From the NCBI RefSeq assembly GCF_018278905.1, contig NZ_CP046600.1, positions 1,054,001 through 1,118,000 of the forward strand: a stretch of 64,000 nt of DNA, given 5' to 3'. Position numbers and translations under genes: made by a program. The notes beneath the pieces are model-generated. The model was given only the letters and a program-made list of their open reading frames with translations. It was not told the DNA's origin and did not search any database. Below, one piece after another: positions 30,704 to 42,007 of the stretch (its first letter is position 1; each line of letters starts with the position of its first letter). Source of the stretch: Mycobacterium spongiae. GTDB lineage: Bacteria > Actinomycetota > Actinomycetes > Mycobacteriales > Mycobacteriaceae.

Positions 30704-32143
30704 TTGACTGCGGCGGTGGAGCACAGCGATGTGCTGATCGTGGGTGCCGGTAGTGCGGGATCGGTTGTTGCCGAACGTCTATCCGCCGATTCCACTTGTT
30801 TGGTGACCGTGCTCGAAGCGGGGCCCGGACTGTCAGATCCGGAGATACTCGCCCTGACCGCCAATGGGCTGCAACTGCCGATCGGGGCTAAAAGCCCGCT
30901 CGTTCACCGCTATCTAACTACGCTCACCGAGCGACCGGCTCGGCAACTGCCAATCGTGCGCGGAGCAACCGTCGGCGGTTCCGGTGCGGTCAACGGTGGC
31001 TACTTCTGTCGGGGGTTGCCGGCGGACTTCGACCGCAACGAGATACCCGGATGGGCATGGTCTGACGTCCTAGGCCACTTCCGGGCTATCGAGACAGATC
31101 TGGATTTCGACACCGCCTGCCACGGTGACCGCGGTCCGATCCCAGTTCGCCGGACACACGACTTGACCGGTGCCACCGAAACTTTCGTCGCCGCCACCCA
31201 TCAGGCCGGGTTTGGATGGATTGCCGACCTCAACGATGTTGGGCCGGCACTGCGCTCCGGTGTGGGCGCAGTTCCGCTGAATATCGTCGACGGCGAACGG
31301 ACCAGTTCTGGGGTCGGATATCTGATGCCCGCGCTGCGGCGACCGAATCTGACGCTGCTACCACGGACCCGCGCGGTGCGACTGAGTTTCGCTGGCGCAA
31401 CTGTTAGGGGTGTCGAGGCGATCGGACCATTCGGCCCAAGAACCTTGACGGCAGATCGAATTGTGTTGTGCTCCGGAGCAATTCAGACAGCGCATCTGCT
31501 GATGCTCTCCGGTGTCGGTGACGAGACAGTGCTACGTGCCGCCGGCATCGATATCGTGGTTGCGCTACCAGTGGGAATGGGCTGCAGCGACCACCCGGAA
31601 TGGGTTATGCCGACCAGCTGGGCGGTGGCCGTGAATCGGCCGATACTGGAGGTAGTGCTGACCACCGAGGACGGCATCGAAATCCGACCTTACACAGGTG
31701 GTTTCATCGCCATGACCGGCGACGGCACTGCCGGGCATCGTGACTGGCCGCACCTCGGAGTAGCTCTGATGCGGCCGCGGTCCCGTGGCCGCATCACGGT
31801 GGTGTCGCCGAATCCCGAGGTGCCGGCTCGCATTGAGCACCGGTACGATAGCGCGCCAGCCGACGTTGAGGATCTGCGTCGAGGTACTGAATTGGCTCGC
31901 GAATTATGTGGCTCAGCAACGCATATCGGCCCAGCCGTGTGGTCGACGTCGCAACACCTATGCGGTAGTGCACCGATGGGAGCCGAGGGTGACGCGCGGG
32001 CTGTCGTTGATCAAAGGTGTCGGGTTCGTGGGATCGAGAACCTCTGGGTGATCGATGGATCCATCCTGCCCACGATCACCAGTCGCGGTCCGCACGCGAC
32101 TATCGTGATGCTGGCCCATCGCGCCTCGGAATTCGTTCGATGA
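30704..32143 (+). CDS. mftG: MftG, GMC-family oxidoreductase of the mycofactocin system
   Basis: A 479-residue FAD enzyme of the glucose-methanol-choline family. SDVLIVGAGSAGSVVAERLS binds FAD, VRGATVGGSGAVNGGYFCRG is the GMC signature, and HLCGSAPMG with VDQRCRVRGIENLWVIDGSI marks the C-terminal catalytic region. MftG is reported to pass electrons from reduced mycofactocin to the respiratory chain during ethanol growth. TTG 30704 is taken as start, with GTG 30716 as an alternative; it follows mftF after 8 bases. Last gene of the cluster. Confidence 0.92.
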   Translation: MTAAVEHSDVLIVGAGSAGSVVAERLSADSTCLVTVLEAGPGLSDPEILALTANGLQLPIGAKSPLVHRYLTTLTERPARQLPIVRGATVGGSGAVNGGYFCRGLPADFDRNEIPGWAWSDVLGHFRAIETDLDFDTACHGDRGPIPVRRTHDLTGATETFVAATHQAGFGWIADLNDVGPALRSGVGAVPLNIVDGERTSSGVGYLMPALRRPNLTLLPRTRAVRLSFAGATVRGVEAIGPFGPRTLTADRIVLCSGAIQTAHLLMLSGVGDETVLRAAGIDIVVALPVGMGCSDHPEWVMPTSWAVAVNRPILEVVLTTEDGIEIRPYTGGFIAMTGDGTAGHRDWPHLGVALMRPRSRGRITVVSPNPEVPARIEHRYDSAPADVEDLRRGTELARELCGSATHIGPAVWSTSQHLCGSAPMGAEGDARAVVDQRCRVRGIENLWVIDGSILPTITSRGPHATIVMLAHRASEFVR

Positions 32144-32494
32144 TGGTCGGGCGTCCGTGAGCGTAAGTGCCGGTCAGCTGACAATGCTGGGCGGGGGGGG
32201 CTTCGGCTAGCCAACTGACTGTGAGATCGGTTCGGAATTCGCCGCCCCGCAGACCGCAGAGGGATTGGTCTTTGATGTCGGCCTCGGTGGAGGCGATGCT
32301 CGCCCTAGTGTGTGCCGGGCTAATGACGGACGGCACCGCTACCTCTGTGTTGCGTGTGTCGCAACTCCGCGCCTGACGTGGGCAAACTGGATGAACGCTA
32401 GCGCCTGGTGCCCCTTCAGACGCGCGTGGCCAGTGTGACGTGAGTGGTGTCCGGGTGCGGGCCGCGGTAAGTCCGCCGCGATTCCATCAAGGAT
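32144..32494. other. Gene-free stretch between mftG and the S10 promoter
   Basis: I see no convincing coding frame here. It contains a perfect palindrome GTCAGCTGAC (32173-32182) 30 bases after the mftG stop and a run of eight G (32193-32200). M. tuberculosis annotations place two doubtful short genes (Rv0698, Rv0699) at this position; nothing comparable is recognisable. Confidence 0.5.
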
Positions 32495-32523
32495 TTGGAC
32501 CGGGCCATGATCTGAGGCATACT
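32495..32523 (+). promoter_or_regulatory. S10 operon promoter
   Basis: TTGGAC (32495-32500) and CATACT (32518-32523) are separated by 17 bases. Six bases after the -10 comes GGTTGCCTTG, the likely transcript start, leaving a leader of about 290 bases before rpsJ. The same ten bases follow the rplN promoter at the same distance. Confidence 0.65.
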
Positions 32524-32529
32524 GTTCAG

Positions 32530-32817
32530 GTTGCCTTGCGCCCGGTTCACGCCTGGCCGGGCATACGACCGGCGCCCACACGGGCGCGTCCGGTCCCATC
32601 CTTGGAACGCGACCGATTTCGGCCTTGAGATTTGGCCGCGCCAGGGCTGCGTGCGGGCGACACGCCCGACCGCGGGGGCCGGTGGGACCTACGACAGGTA
32701 AACAGCGGCGCAGTATCCGGCGCGGCGTTAGCCCGGCCCAGTTAGACGGGGTCGGTCGCCGTGCTGGGGGCAACGGGCCCGGATACGGGCCTCGAATGGG
32801 AGTGAGGTAGGAGAAGC
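32530..32817 (+). promoter_or_regulatory. Long structured leader of the S10 operon mRNA
   Basis: The leader holds two tight hairpins, GCGCCC/ACAC/GGGCGC (32572-32587) and CGGGCG/ACA/CGCCCG (32654-32668). The 5' GTTGCC (32530-32535) is complementary to GGCAAC at 32769-32774, close to the rpsJ ribosome-binding site, so the leader ends could pair. Long S10 leaders in other bacteria mediate control by L4 or S10; the mechanism here is unknown. Confidence 0.4.
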
Positions 32818-33123
32818 GTGGCGGGACAAAAGATCCGCATCAGGCTGAAGGCCTACGACCATGAGGCTATTGACGCGTCGGCGCGCAAGATCGTCGAGAC
32901 CGTCGTCCGCACAGGTGCTAGCGTCGTCGGTCCGGTGCCGTTGCCGACCGAGAAGAATGTGTATTGCGTCATCCGCTCTCCGCATAAGTACAAGGACTCG
33001 CGGGAGCACTTCGAGATGCGTACTCATAAGCGATTGATCGACATCATCGATCCGACGCCGAAAACCGTTGACGCCCTCATGCGCATCGATCTTCCGGCCA
33101 GTGTAGACGTCAACATCCAGTAG
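32818..33123 (+). CDS. rpsJ: 30S ribosomal protein S10
   Basis: The 101-residue S10 (also NusE in antitermination) begins with GTG 32818 after a GGAG site: [56 protein letters not shown]. It is the first gene of the S10 operon. It lies in the 30S head and also binds NusB during rRNA transcription. Confidence 0.99.
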
Positions 33124-33137
33124 GGAGGCTGAGAGCG

Positions 33138-33791
33138 ATGGCGCGAAAGGGCATTCTCGGTACCAAGCTGGGCATGACGCAGGTTTTCGACGAAAACAAC
33201 AGGGTCGTGCCAGTGACCGTCGTCAAGGCCGGGCCGAACGTGGTAACCCGAATCCGTACGCCGGAACAGGACGGCTATAGCGCCGTGCAGCTGGCCTACG
33301 GCGAGGTCAGTCCGCGCAAGGTCAACAAACCGCTGACCGGTCAGTACGCCGCCGCCGGCGTCAACCCGCGGCGGTTCCTGGCCGAGCTGCGGCTCGACGA
33401 CGCGGACGCGGCTACCCAGTACGAGGTCGGTCAGGAGTTGACCGCGGAGATCTTTGCCGACGGCAACTATGTCGATGTCACCGGTACCTCCAAAGGCAAA
33501 GGCTTCGCGGGAACGATGAAGCGCCACGGATTCGGTGGGCAGGGCGCCAGCCATGGTGCCCAGGCGGTTCACCGGCGTCCGGGTTCCATCGGCGGCTGCG
33601 CCACCCCCGCGCGCGTGTTCAAGGGCACCAGGATGGCCGGCCGAATGGGCAACGACCGGGTGACCGTCCAGAATCTGTTGGTGCACAAGGTCGATACCGA
33701 AAACGGCGTGTTGCTGATCAAGGGCGCGGTCCCGGGCCGCACCGGTGGACTGGTCATGGTCCGCAGTGCGATCAAGCGAGGTGAGAACTGA
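33138..33791 (+). CDS. rplC: 50S ribosomal protein L3
   Basis: 217 residues; [20 protein letters not shown] at the N-terminus and [20 protein letters not shown] then [20 protein letters not shown] for the loop reaching toward the peptidyl-transferase centre. L3 is an early assembly protein of the large subunit. Its stop overlaps the rplD ATG by one base. Confidence 0.99.
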   Translation: MARKGILGTKLGMTQVFDENNRVVPVTVVKAGPNVVTRIRTPEQDGYSAVQLAYGEVSPRKVNKPLTGQYAAAGVNPRRFLAELRLDDADAATQYEVGQELTAEIFADGNYVDVTGTSKGKGFAGTMKRHGFGGQGASHGAQAVHRRPGSIGGCATPARVFKGTRMAGRMGNDRVTVQNLLVHKVDTENGVLLIKGAVPGRTGGLVMVRSAIKRGEN

Positions 33792-34483
33792 TGGCTGCCC
33801 CGAAGGGAAAAGACCCGAAGGCGCTGACAATCGACGTCAAGACGCCGGCCGGCAACGTTGAAGGATCCATTGACCTGCCAGCCGAGCTGTTCGACGTCGT
33901 GCCGAATATCGCGCTGATGCACCAGGTAGTCACCGCGCAGCGGGCAGCGGCCCGCCAGGGTACGCATTCGACCAAGACCCGAGGCGACGTTCGTGGCGGC
34001 GGCAGGAAGCCGTATCGGCAGAAGGGGACCGGGCGCGCGCGCCAGGGTTCCACGCGGGCTCCGCAGTTCGCCGGCGGAGGTGTCGTGCACGGGCCGAAGC
34101 CGCGCGACTACAGCCAGCGCACGCCAAAGAAGATGATCGCGGCGGCGTTGCGCGGTGCGTTGTCGGACCGAGCCCGCAACGGCCGCATCCACGCGATCAC
34201 CGAGTTGGTCGCCGGCCAGACGCCGTCCACCAAGAGTGCCAGGGCATTTCTGAGTACGCTCACCGACCGCAAGCAGGTGCTGGTGGTCATAGGACGTAGC
34301 GACGAGACCGGTTCCAAGAGCGTGCGGAATTTGCCCGGCGTGCACGTCCTGGCGCCCGATCAGCTCAACACCTACGACGTGCTGCGCTCTGATGACGTCG
34401 TGTTCAGCGTCGAGGCGCTCAACGCCTACATAAACCTCAGTGGTGCCGCCAACAACACGACATCCAAGGAGGTTTCGGCCTGA
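33791..34483 (+). CDS. rplD: 50S ribosomal protein L4
   Basis: 230 residues; globular domain plus the extended loop [20 protein letters not shown] that lines the peptide exit tunnel. L4 of many bacteria also represses the S10 operon through its leader. An acidic, Ser/Ala-rich C-terminus follows [20 protein letters not shown]. One-base overlap with both neighbours. Confidence 0.99.
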   Translation: MAAPKGKDPKALTIDVKTPAGNVEGSIDLPAELFDVVPNIALMHQVVTAQRAAARQGTHSTKTRGDVRGGGRKPYRQKGTGRARQGSTRAPQFAGGGVVHGPKPRDYSQRTPKKMIAAALRGALSDRARNGRIHAITELVAGQTPSTKSARAFLSTLTDRKQVLVVIGRSDETGSKSVRNLPGVHVLAPDQLNTYDVLRSDDVVFSVEALNAYINLSGAANNTTSKEVSA

Positions 34484-34785
34484 TGGCGACCCTCGTTGAT
34501 CCCCGCGACATCATCCTGGCACCCGTGATCTCGGAGAAGTCCTATGGGCTGCTCGATGACAACGTGTACACGTTCCTGGTGCACCCCGATTCGAACAAGA
34601 CGCAGATCAAGATCGCAGTGGAGAAGATCTTTGCTGTGAAGGTGGCATCGGTGAACACCGCGAATCGGCAAGGCAAGCGCAAGCGCACCCGGACCGGGTA
34701 CGGCAAACGCAAGAGTACTAAGCGCGCCATCGTCACCCTGGCGCCGGGCAGTAAGCCGATCGACCTGTTCGGAGCACCGGCCTAG
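34483..34785 (+). CDS. rplW: 50S ribosomal protein L23
   Basis: 100 residues; [61 protein letters not shown]23 sits at the tunnel exit and docks trigger factor and SRP. The ATG overlaps the rplD stop by one base. Confidence 0.99.
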   Translation: MATLVDPRDIILAPVISEKSYGLLDDNVYTFLVHPDSNKTQIKIAVEKIFAVKVASVNTANRQGKRKRTRTGYGKRKSTKRAIVTLAPGSKPIDLFGAPA

Positions 34786-34815
34786 CCCGGCGACGACAGA
34801 AAGACCTGATTAGAC

Positions 34816-35657
<842 letters not shown>

Positions 35658-35658
<1 letters not shown>

Positions 35659-35700
35659 GCCGGTGACGATGCAGAGCGCAGCGATGAGGAGGAGCCGGGC
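35658..35700 (+). repeat. MIRU-like element between rplB and rpsS
   Basis: The sequence from the rplB stop onward contains GGTGACGATGCAGAGCGCAG then CGATGAGGAGGAGC, which I recognise as the core of the mycobacterial interspersed repetitive unit. Such units typically sit between co-transcribed genes and touch the stop codon, as this one does. The end shares AGGAGCCGRGCNATCGG with the fusA-tuf repeats. Confidence 0.65.
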
Positions 35701-35721
35701 AATCGGATTTAGGAGTAGGAC

Positions 35722-35999
35722 ATGCCACGCAGCCTGAAGAAGGGCCCGTTCGTCGACGACCATCTTCTCAAGAAGGTCGACGTACAGAACGAAAAGAACA
35801 CCAAGCAGGTGATCAAGACCTGGTCGCGGCGTTCGACCATCATTCCGGACTTCATTGGTCACACCTTTGCTGTTCACGACGGCCGCAAGCATGTCCCGGT
35901 GTTCGTCACCGAGTCGATGGTGGGTCACAAACTTGGTGAGTTTGCGCCAACGCGCACGTTCAAGGGCCACATCAAGGACGACCGGAAGGCCAAACGGCG

Positions 36000-36003
<4 letters not shown>
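35722..36003 (+). CDS. rpsS: 30S ribosomal protein S19
   Basis: 93 residues; [61 protein letters not shown]19 binds the 30S head with S13. Overlaps rplV by 4 bases (ATGA). Confidence 0.99.
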
Positions 36004-37432
<1,429 letters not shown>

Positions 37433-37435
37433 ATC

Positions 37436-37852
37436 ATGTTGATTCCCCGCAAGGTTAAGCACCGCAAGCAGCACCATCCCAGGCAGCGTGGTATCGCCAG
37501 CGGCGGTACGACCGTCAACTTTGGCGACTATGGCATCCAGGCCTTGGAGCACGCTTATGTCACCAACCGGCAGATCGAGTCCGCGCGTATCGCCATCAAC
37601 CGGCATATCAAACGTGGCGGCAAGGTGTGGATCAACATTTTTCCCGACCGCCCGCTGACCAAGAAGCCCGCTGAGACTCGGATGGGTTCGGGTAAGGGCT
37701 CGCCGGAGTGGTGGGTCGTCAACGTCAAACCGGGCCGAGTGCTGTTCGAACTCAGTTACCCGAATGAAGGGGTTGCTCGGGCCGCGCTGACTCGAGCGAT
37801 CCACAAGTTGCCGGTTAAGGCACGCATCGTGACCCGAGAGGAGCAGTTCTGA
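37436..37852 (+). CDS. rplP: 50S ribosomal protein L16
   Basis: 138 residues; [61 protein letters not shown]16 helps position A-site tRNA. The stop overlaps the rpmC ATG by one base. Confidence 0.99.
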   Translation: MLIPRKVKHRKQHHPRQRGIASGGTTVNFGDYGIQALEHAYVTNRQIESARIAINRHIKRGGKVWINIFPDRPLTKKPAETRMGSGKGSPEWWVVNVKPGRVLFELSYPNEGVARAALTRAIHKLPVKARIVTREEQF

Positions 37853-38103
37853 TGGCAGTGGGAATTTCCCCTGGTGAACTGCGCGAGCTCACCGACGACG
37901 AGCTGACCGAGCGGTTGCGCGAGTCCAAGGAAGAGCTGTTCAATCTGCGCTTCCAGATGGCGACCGGCCAGCTCAGTAACAATCGCCGACTCCGCACGGT
38001 GCGGCAGGAAATCGCGCGCGTCTATACCGTGCTGCGCGAGCGAGAGTTGGGCCTGGCTGCTGGTCCCGATGGTCCCGATGGTCCCGATGGTAAGGAATCG
38101 TGA
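37852..38103 (+). CDS. rpmC: 50S ribosomal protein L29
   Basis: 83 residues; [61 protein letters not shown]29 sits beside L23 at the tunnel exit. The C-terminus carries a short [10 protein letters not shown] repeat encoded by a 9-bp tandem repeat (38062-38091), making it a few residues longer than the tubercle protein. Confidence 0.98.
   Translation: MAVGISPGELRELTDDELTERLRESKEELFNLRFQMATGQLSNNRRLRTVRQEIARVYTVLRERELGLAAGPDGPDGPDGKES
38062..38091 (+). repeat. 9-bp tandem repeat at the 3' end of rpmC
   Basis: GGTCCCGAT occurs three times in a row plus a partial fourth copy (GGT), encoding the repeat Gly-Pro-Asp near the L29 C-terminus. Copy-number changes would stay in frame. Confidence 0.9.
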
Positions 38104-38489
38104 TGGCAGAGGCTAAGACCCCGGCGAAGACAACGTCCTCGCGGTCCACAGCGAAGAAGGCAGCGCCCAAGGCGGCTGCACCGAAGGACGTTGCGCCGAA
38201 AGAGAAGGGGCCTAAGCACACTCCGCGCACGCCGCGCCCGCGGGGTCGCCGCAAGACGCGCATCGGCTACGTTGTCAGCGACAAAATGCAGAAGACCGTC
38301 GTGGTCGAGTTGGAAGACCGCGTGCGGCATCCGCTGTACGGCAAGATCATCCGGACGACCAAGAAGGTCAAGGCACACGACGAGAACAGCGTCGCTGGCA
38401 TCGGCGACCGCGTCTCGCTGATGGAGACTCGTCCGATGTCGGCGACCAAGCGCTGGCGGCTCGTCGAGATCTTAGAGAAGGCAAAGTAA
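38103..38489 (+). CDS. rpsQ: 30S ribosomal protein S17 with basic N-terminal extension
   Basis: 128 residues. The first about 45 residues are a Lys/Ala/Pro-rich extension; the S17 core then reads [40 protein letters not shown] and [21 protein letters not shown]. coli S17 has 84 residues, so the extension is lineage-specific. ATG 38103 overlaps the rpmC stop. Last gene before the terminator at 38547. Confidence 0.98.
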   Translation: MAEAKTPAKTTSSRSTAKKAAPKAAAPKDVAPKEKGPKHTPRTPRPRGRRKTRIGYVVSDKMQKTVVVELEDRVRHPLYGKIIRTTKKVKAHDENSVAGIGDRVSLMETRPMSATKRWRLVEILEKAK

Positions 38490-38546
38490 GGCCAAATACA
38501 AGTAATGGTCAGGCCATTAACAGGTCATTGGCCGCATACCGACTGG

Positions 38547-38589
38547 AGCAGAACCGCCCGAAATTGACTAAGTTTCGGGCGGTTCTGCT
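38547..38589 (+). terminator. Hairpin terminator of the S10 operon
   Basis: A perfect 17-bp inverted repeat (AGCAGAACCGCCCGAAA and its complement) with a 9-base loop lies 58 bases after rpsQ. No T run follows. It separates the S10 operon from atsA. Confidence 0.75.
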
Positions 38590-38652
38590 ATTGGCTGGCT
38601 ACCCTGGCAGGCGAGCGTAGTCTGCGCGAGATGTTCAATACGTGAGTTCACT

Positions 38653-41043
38653 ATGGGAATGAGGGTTGGCCAAATGGGGAGTGGGTCGGCGGGGTCGAGT
38701 GACTTCAACGGCAAGATCGAGCTAGATATTCGCGATTCGGAGCCGGACTGGGGTCCGTACGCAGCGCCTACCGCGCCGGAGGGCTCGCCGAACATCCTGT
38801 ACGTGGTTTGGGACGATGTCGGCATCGCCACCTGGGATTGTTTCGGCGGCTTGGTCGACATGCCCGCCATGACGAGGATCGCCGAGCGTGGGGTGCGGCT
38901 GTCGCAATTTCACACCACTGCGCTGTGCTCGCCGACCCGGGCTTCGTTGCTGACCGGCCGGAACGCGACCAGCGTTGGGATGGCCACCATCGAGGAAATC
39001 ACCGATGGGTTTCCCAACTGCCATGGTCGCATCCCCGCTGACAGCGCGCTGATTTCTGAGGTGCTTGCCGAGCGCGGCTACAACACCTACAGCGTCGGAA
39101 AGTGGCATCTGACACCGCTGGAGGAGGCCAACATGGCCTCGACCAAGCGGAACTGGCCCACCTCGCGAGGCTTCGAGCGCTTCTACGGCTTCATCGGTGG
39201 CGAGACCGACCAGTGGTATCCCGACCTGGTCTACGACAACCACCCGGTCAACCCGCCCAGCACGCCCGAAGACGGCTACCACCTGTCGAAGGACATCGCC
39301 GACAAGACGATCCAGTTCATTCGCGATGCCAAGGTGGTTGCGCCCGAGAAGCCTTGGTTCAGCTACGTATGCCCCGGGGCCGGTCACGCGCCGCACCACG
39401 TCTTCAAAGAATGGGCCGACAAGTACGCCGGCAAGTTCGACATGGGGTACGAGCGCTACCGCGAGATCGTGCTGGAGCAGCAGAAGGCTATGGGGATCGT
39501 GCCGCCGGACACCGAACTGTCGCCGATCAACCCCTATCTCGACGTGAAGGGCCCGTCGGGCGAACCGTGGCCACCGCAGGACACGGTGCGACCCTGGGAA
39601 TCGCTCAACGACGAAGAGAAGACGCTATTCAGCCGGATGGCGGAGGTGTTCGCCGGCTTCCTCAGCTACACCGACGCGCAGATCGGCCGGATCTTGGACT
39701 ACCTCGACGAATCCGGCCAACTGGACAACACGATCATCGTGGTGATCTCGGACAACGGCGCTAGCGGGGAGGGCGGGCCCAACGGCTCGGTCAACGAGGC
39801 CAAGTTCTTCAACGGCTATATCGACACCGTCGAAGAGAGCATGAAGTTGTTCGATCACCTCGGAGGCCCGCAGACTTACAACCACTACCCCATCGGTTGG
39901 GCGATGGCTTTCAACACGCCTTACAAGCTGTTCAAGCGCTATGCCTCCCATGAAGGCGGCATCGCCGACACAGCAATCATCTCGTGGCCCAACGGTATTG
40001 CGGCCCACGGCGAGGTCCGTGACAACTACGTCAACGTCTGTGACATCACTCCGACCGTCTACGACCTGTTGGACATGGCACCGCCGGAGACCGTCAAAGG
40101 TATTCCGCAAAAGCCGCTGGAAGGCGTGAGTTTTAAAGCAGCTCTTGCTGATCCGGGCGCCGATGTCGGCAAGCAAACCCAGTTTTACAGCATGCTGGGC
40201 ACCCGTGGAATCTGGCATCAAGGCTGGTTCGCCAACACCTTGCATGCCGCGACACCAGCAGGCTGGTCGCACTTCGAAGCCGACCGCTGGGAGTTGTTCC
40301 ACATCGCTGAAGACCGCAGTCAGTGCCACGACCTGGCCGCCGAGCGTCCGGACAAGCTCGAGGAACTCAAGTCCGTGTGGTACTCCGAGGCCGCCAAGTA
40401 CAACGGGCTGCCGCTGTCGGACCTCAACCTCATGGAAGCGTTGATGCGGTCGCGACCCTCCCTCGTCGGCGATAGGTCCAGCTACGTCTACTATCCCGGG
40501 TGTGCCGACGTGGGCATGGGTGCCGCCGTGGAGATTCGTGGCCGCTCGTTCGCGGTGCTGGCCGACGTGAGTGTCGATACCACCGGTGCCGAAGGCGTGT
40601 TGTTCAAGCACGGTGGCGCCCATGGTGGCCATGTGCTCTTCATCCAGGACGGACGCCTGCACTACGTCTACAACTTCCTCGGTGAGCGCCAACAGCTGGT
40701 CTCTTCGAGCGACGCGGTGCCGCTGGGCAGACACACATTCGGTGCGAGCTATTCGCGGACGGGCACCGTGGCCAACAGCCATACGCCGCTGGGTGATCTC
40801 ACATTGTTCATCGACGACACCGTGGTCGGCACACTGGAGGATGTGGTTGCGCACCCGGCGACTTTCGGGCTGGCGGGTACCGGCATCACCATCGGTCGCA
40901 ACGGTGGTTCGGCGGTGTCGAGCCGCTACAAGGCGCCGTTCGCGTTCACCGGCGGCACTATTGCCCAGGTCACTGTCGACGTGTCCGGCCGGCCGTACAT
41001 CGACGTGGAATCCGAGCTTGCACTTGCCTTTTCACGCGACTGA
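38653..41043 (+). CDS. atsA: Arylsulfatase AtsA (type I, formylglycine-dependent)
   Basis: A 796-residue sulfatase. NILYVVWDDVGIATWDCFGG carries the calcium-binding aspartates; LCSPTRASLLTGRNATSVG has Cys92 in C-x-P-x-R, the residue converted to formylglycine; VGKWHLTP and VISDNGASGEGGPNGSVNEA complete the active site. It hydrolyses sulfate esters; large C-terminal beta domain from about residue 560. No signal peptide is visible. Several ATGs lie within the first 8 codons, so the start is not certain. The gene for its activating enzyme overlaps its 3' end. Confidence 0.93.
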   Translation: MGMRVGQMGSGSAGSSDFNGKIELDIRDSEPDWGPYAAPTAPEGSPNILYVVWDDVGIATWDCFGGLVDMPAMTRIAERGVRLSQFHTTALCSPTRASLLTGRNATSVGMATIEEITDGFPNCHGRIPADSALISEVLAERGYNTYSVGKWHLTPLEEANMASTKRNWPTSRGFERFYGFIGGETDQWYPDLVYDNHPVNPPSTPEDGYHLSKDIADKTIQFIRDAKVVAPEKPWFSYVCPGAGHAPHHVFKEWADKYAGKFDMGYERYREIVLEQQKAMGIVPPDTELSPINPYLDVKGPSGEPWPPQDTVRPWESLNDEEKTLFSRMAEVFAGFLSYTDAQIGRILDYLDESGQLDNTIIVVISDNGASGEGGPNGSVNEAKFFNGYIDTVEESMKLFDHLGGPQTYNHYPIGWAMAFNTPYKLFKRYASHEGGIADTAIISWPNGIAAHGEVRDNYVNVCDITPTVYDLLDMAPPETVKGIPQKPLEGVSFKAALADPGADVGKQTQFYSMLGTRGIWHQGWFANTLHAATPAGWSHFEADRWELFHIAEDRSQCHDLAAERPDKLEELKSVWYSEAAKYNGLPLSDLNLMEALMRSRPSLVGDRSSYVYYPGCADVGMGAAVEIRGRSFAVLADVSVDTTGAEGVLFKHGGAHGGHVLFIQDGRLHYVYNFLGERQQLVSSSDAVPLGRHTFGASYSRTGTVANSHTPLGDLTLFIDDTVVGTLEDVVAHPATFGLAGTGITIGRNGGSAVSSRYKAPFAFTGGTIAQVTVDVSGRPYIDVESELALAFSRD

Positions 41044-41926
41044 GCTGGTTGAGCTGCCCGGCGGAGAGTTCCGCATGGGCTCGACGAACTTCTACCCCGA
41101 AGAAGCGCCGAGCCATAATGTCACCGTGCCTGCCTTTGCAGTAGAGCGGCATCCGGTGACTAATGCGCAGTTCGCTGAGTTCGTTTCTGCGACAGGCTAT
41201 GTGACAGTCGCAGAACAACCCCTTGACCCCGCGCTTTACCCGGGGGTGGCCTCCGAGGATCTATGCCCCGGTGCGATGGTGTTTCGCCCAACCAAGGGGC
41301 CGGTCGACTTGCGTGACTGGCGGCAGTGGTGGGATTGGGCACCCGGTGCGAGCTGGCGACGGCCCTTTGGCCCGGGCAGCGACAGCCTCGACCAAGCCGA
41401 TCACCCGGTGGTTCAGGTGGCCTATCCCGACGCGTTGGCGTACGCGCAATGGGTTGGGCGGCGCCTGCCTACGGAGGCGGAGTGGGAGTACGCGGCGCGC
41501 GGCGGTACCACCACCACCTACACGTGGGGGGACGAGGAGAAGCCCGGAGGTCGGCTGATGGCTAACACCTGGCAGGGCAGGTTCCCGTATCGCAACGATG
41601 GTGCACTGGGCTGGGTGGGCACGTCGCCGGTAGGGACGTTTCCGGCCAACGAGTTCGGCTTGTTTGACATGACCGGAAACGTCTGGGAGTGGACAACCAC
41701 CAAGTTCTCCGCACACCACCGGATCGATCAGCCCCCAAAGCCGTGTTGTGGGCCGTCCGAGTCCCCGCATTCCGCCGACCCGACGATCAGCCAGACCCTC
41801 AAAGGGGGCTCACACCTGTGCGCGCCGGAGTACTGCCACCGCTACCGGCCGGCGGCACGCTCGCCCCAATCGCAGGACACGGCGACCACCCACATCGGGT
41901 TCCGCTGCTTCGCCGACGTCGAGTAG
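41024..41926 (+). CDS. Formylglycine-generating enzyme (sulfatase activator)
   Basis: A 300-residue FGE-sulfatase family protein (orthologue of Rv0712). It starts PGGEFRMGSTNFYPEEAPSH, then VERHPVTNAQFAEFVSATGY, RRLPTEAEWEYAARGG, FGLFDMTGNVWEWTT and GGSHLCAPEYCHRYRPAARS. Cys266 and Cys271, five apart, match the copper-binding catalytic pair of bacterial FGE. It oxidises the sulfatase cysteine to formylglycine in the cytoplasm. I chose TTG 41024 by comparison with the tubercle start; it overlaps atsA by 20 bases, so the enzyme and substrate are made together. Confidence 0.92.
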   Translation: MPFHATELVELPGGEFRMGSTNFYPEEAPSHNVTVPAFAVERHPVTNAQFAEFVSATGYVTVAEQPLDPALYPGVASEDLCPGAMVFRPTKGPVDLRDWRQWWDWAPGASWRRPFGPGSDSLDQADHPVVQVAYPDALAYAQWVGRRLPTEAEWEYAARGGTTTTYTWGDEEKPGGRLMANTWQGRFPYRNDGALGWVGTSPVGTFPANEFGLFDMTGNVWEWTTTKFSAHHRIDQPPKPCCGPSESPHSADPTISQTLKGGSHLCAPEYCHRYRPAARSPQSQDTATTHIGFRCFADVE

Positions 41927-41991
41927 GGCATCAACTAGCGCGGGGCGCCGGGCCGCTGTAGCGGCATCAGTGTCGGGGGCGTGTGGCAGTA

Positions 41992-42007
41992 TCGAATGTA
42001 TGTTCGA
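41992..42007 (+). promoter_or_regulatory. SOS (LexA) box over the start of the DUF222 gene
   Basis: TCGAATGTATGTTCGA matches the mycobacterial SOS box TCGAAC-N4-GTTCGA in 11 of 12 fixed positions. It covers the ATG at 42000. LexA bound here would block the gene until DNA damage. Confidence 0.7.

Noticed and set aside
32193..32200. Run of eight G in the mftG-rpsJ gap as a phase-variable tract
   Set aside because: It lies outside any gene or clear promoter, so length changes would have no visible effect.
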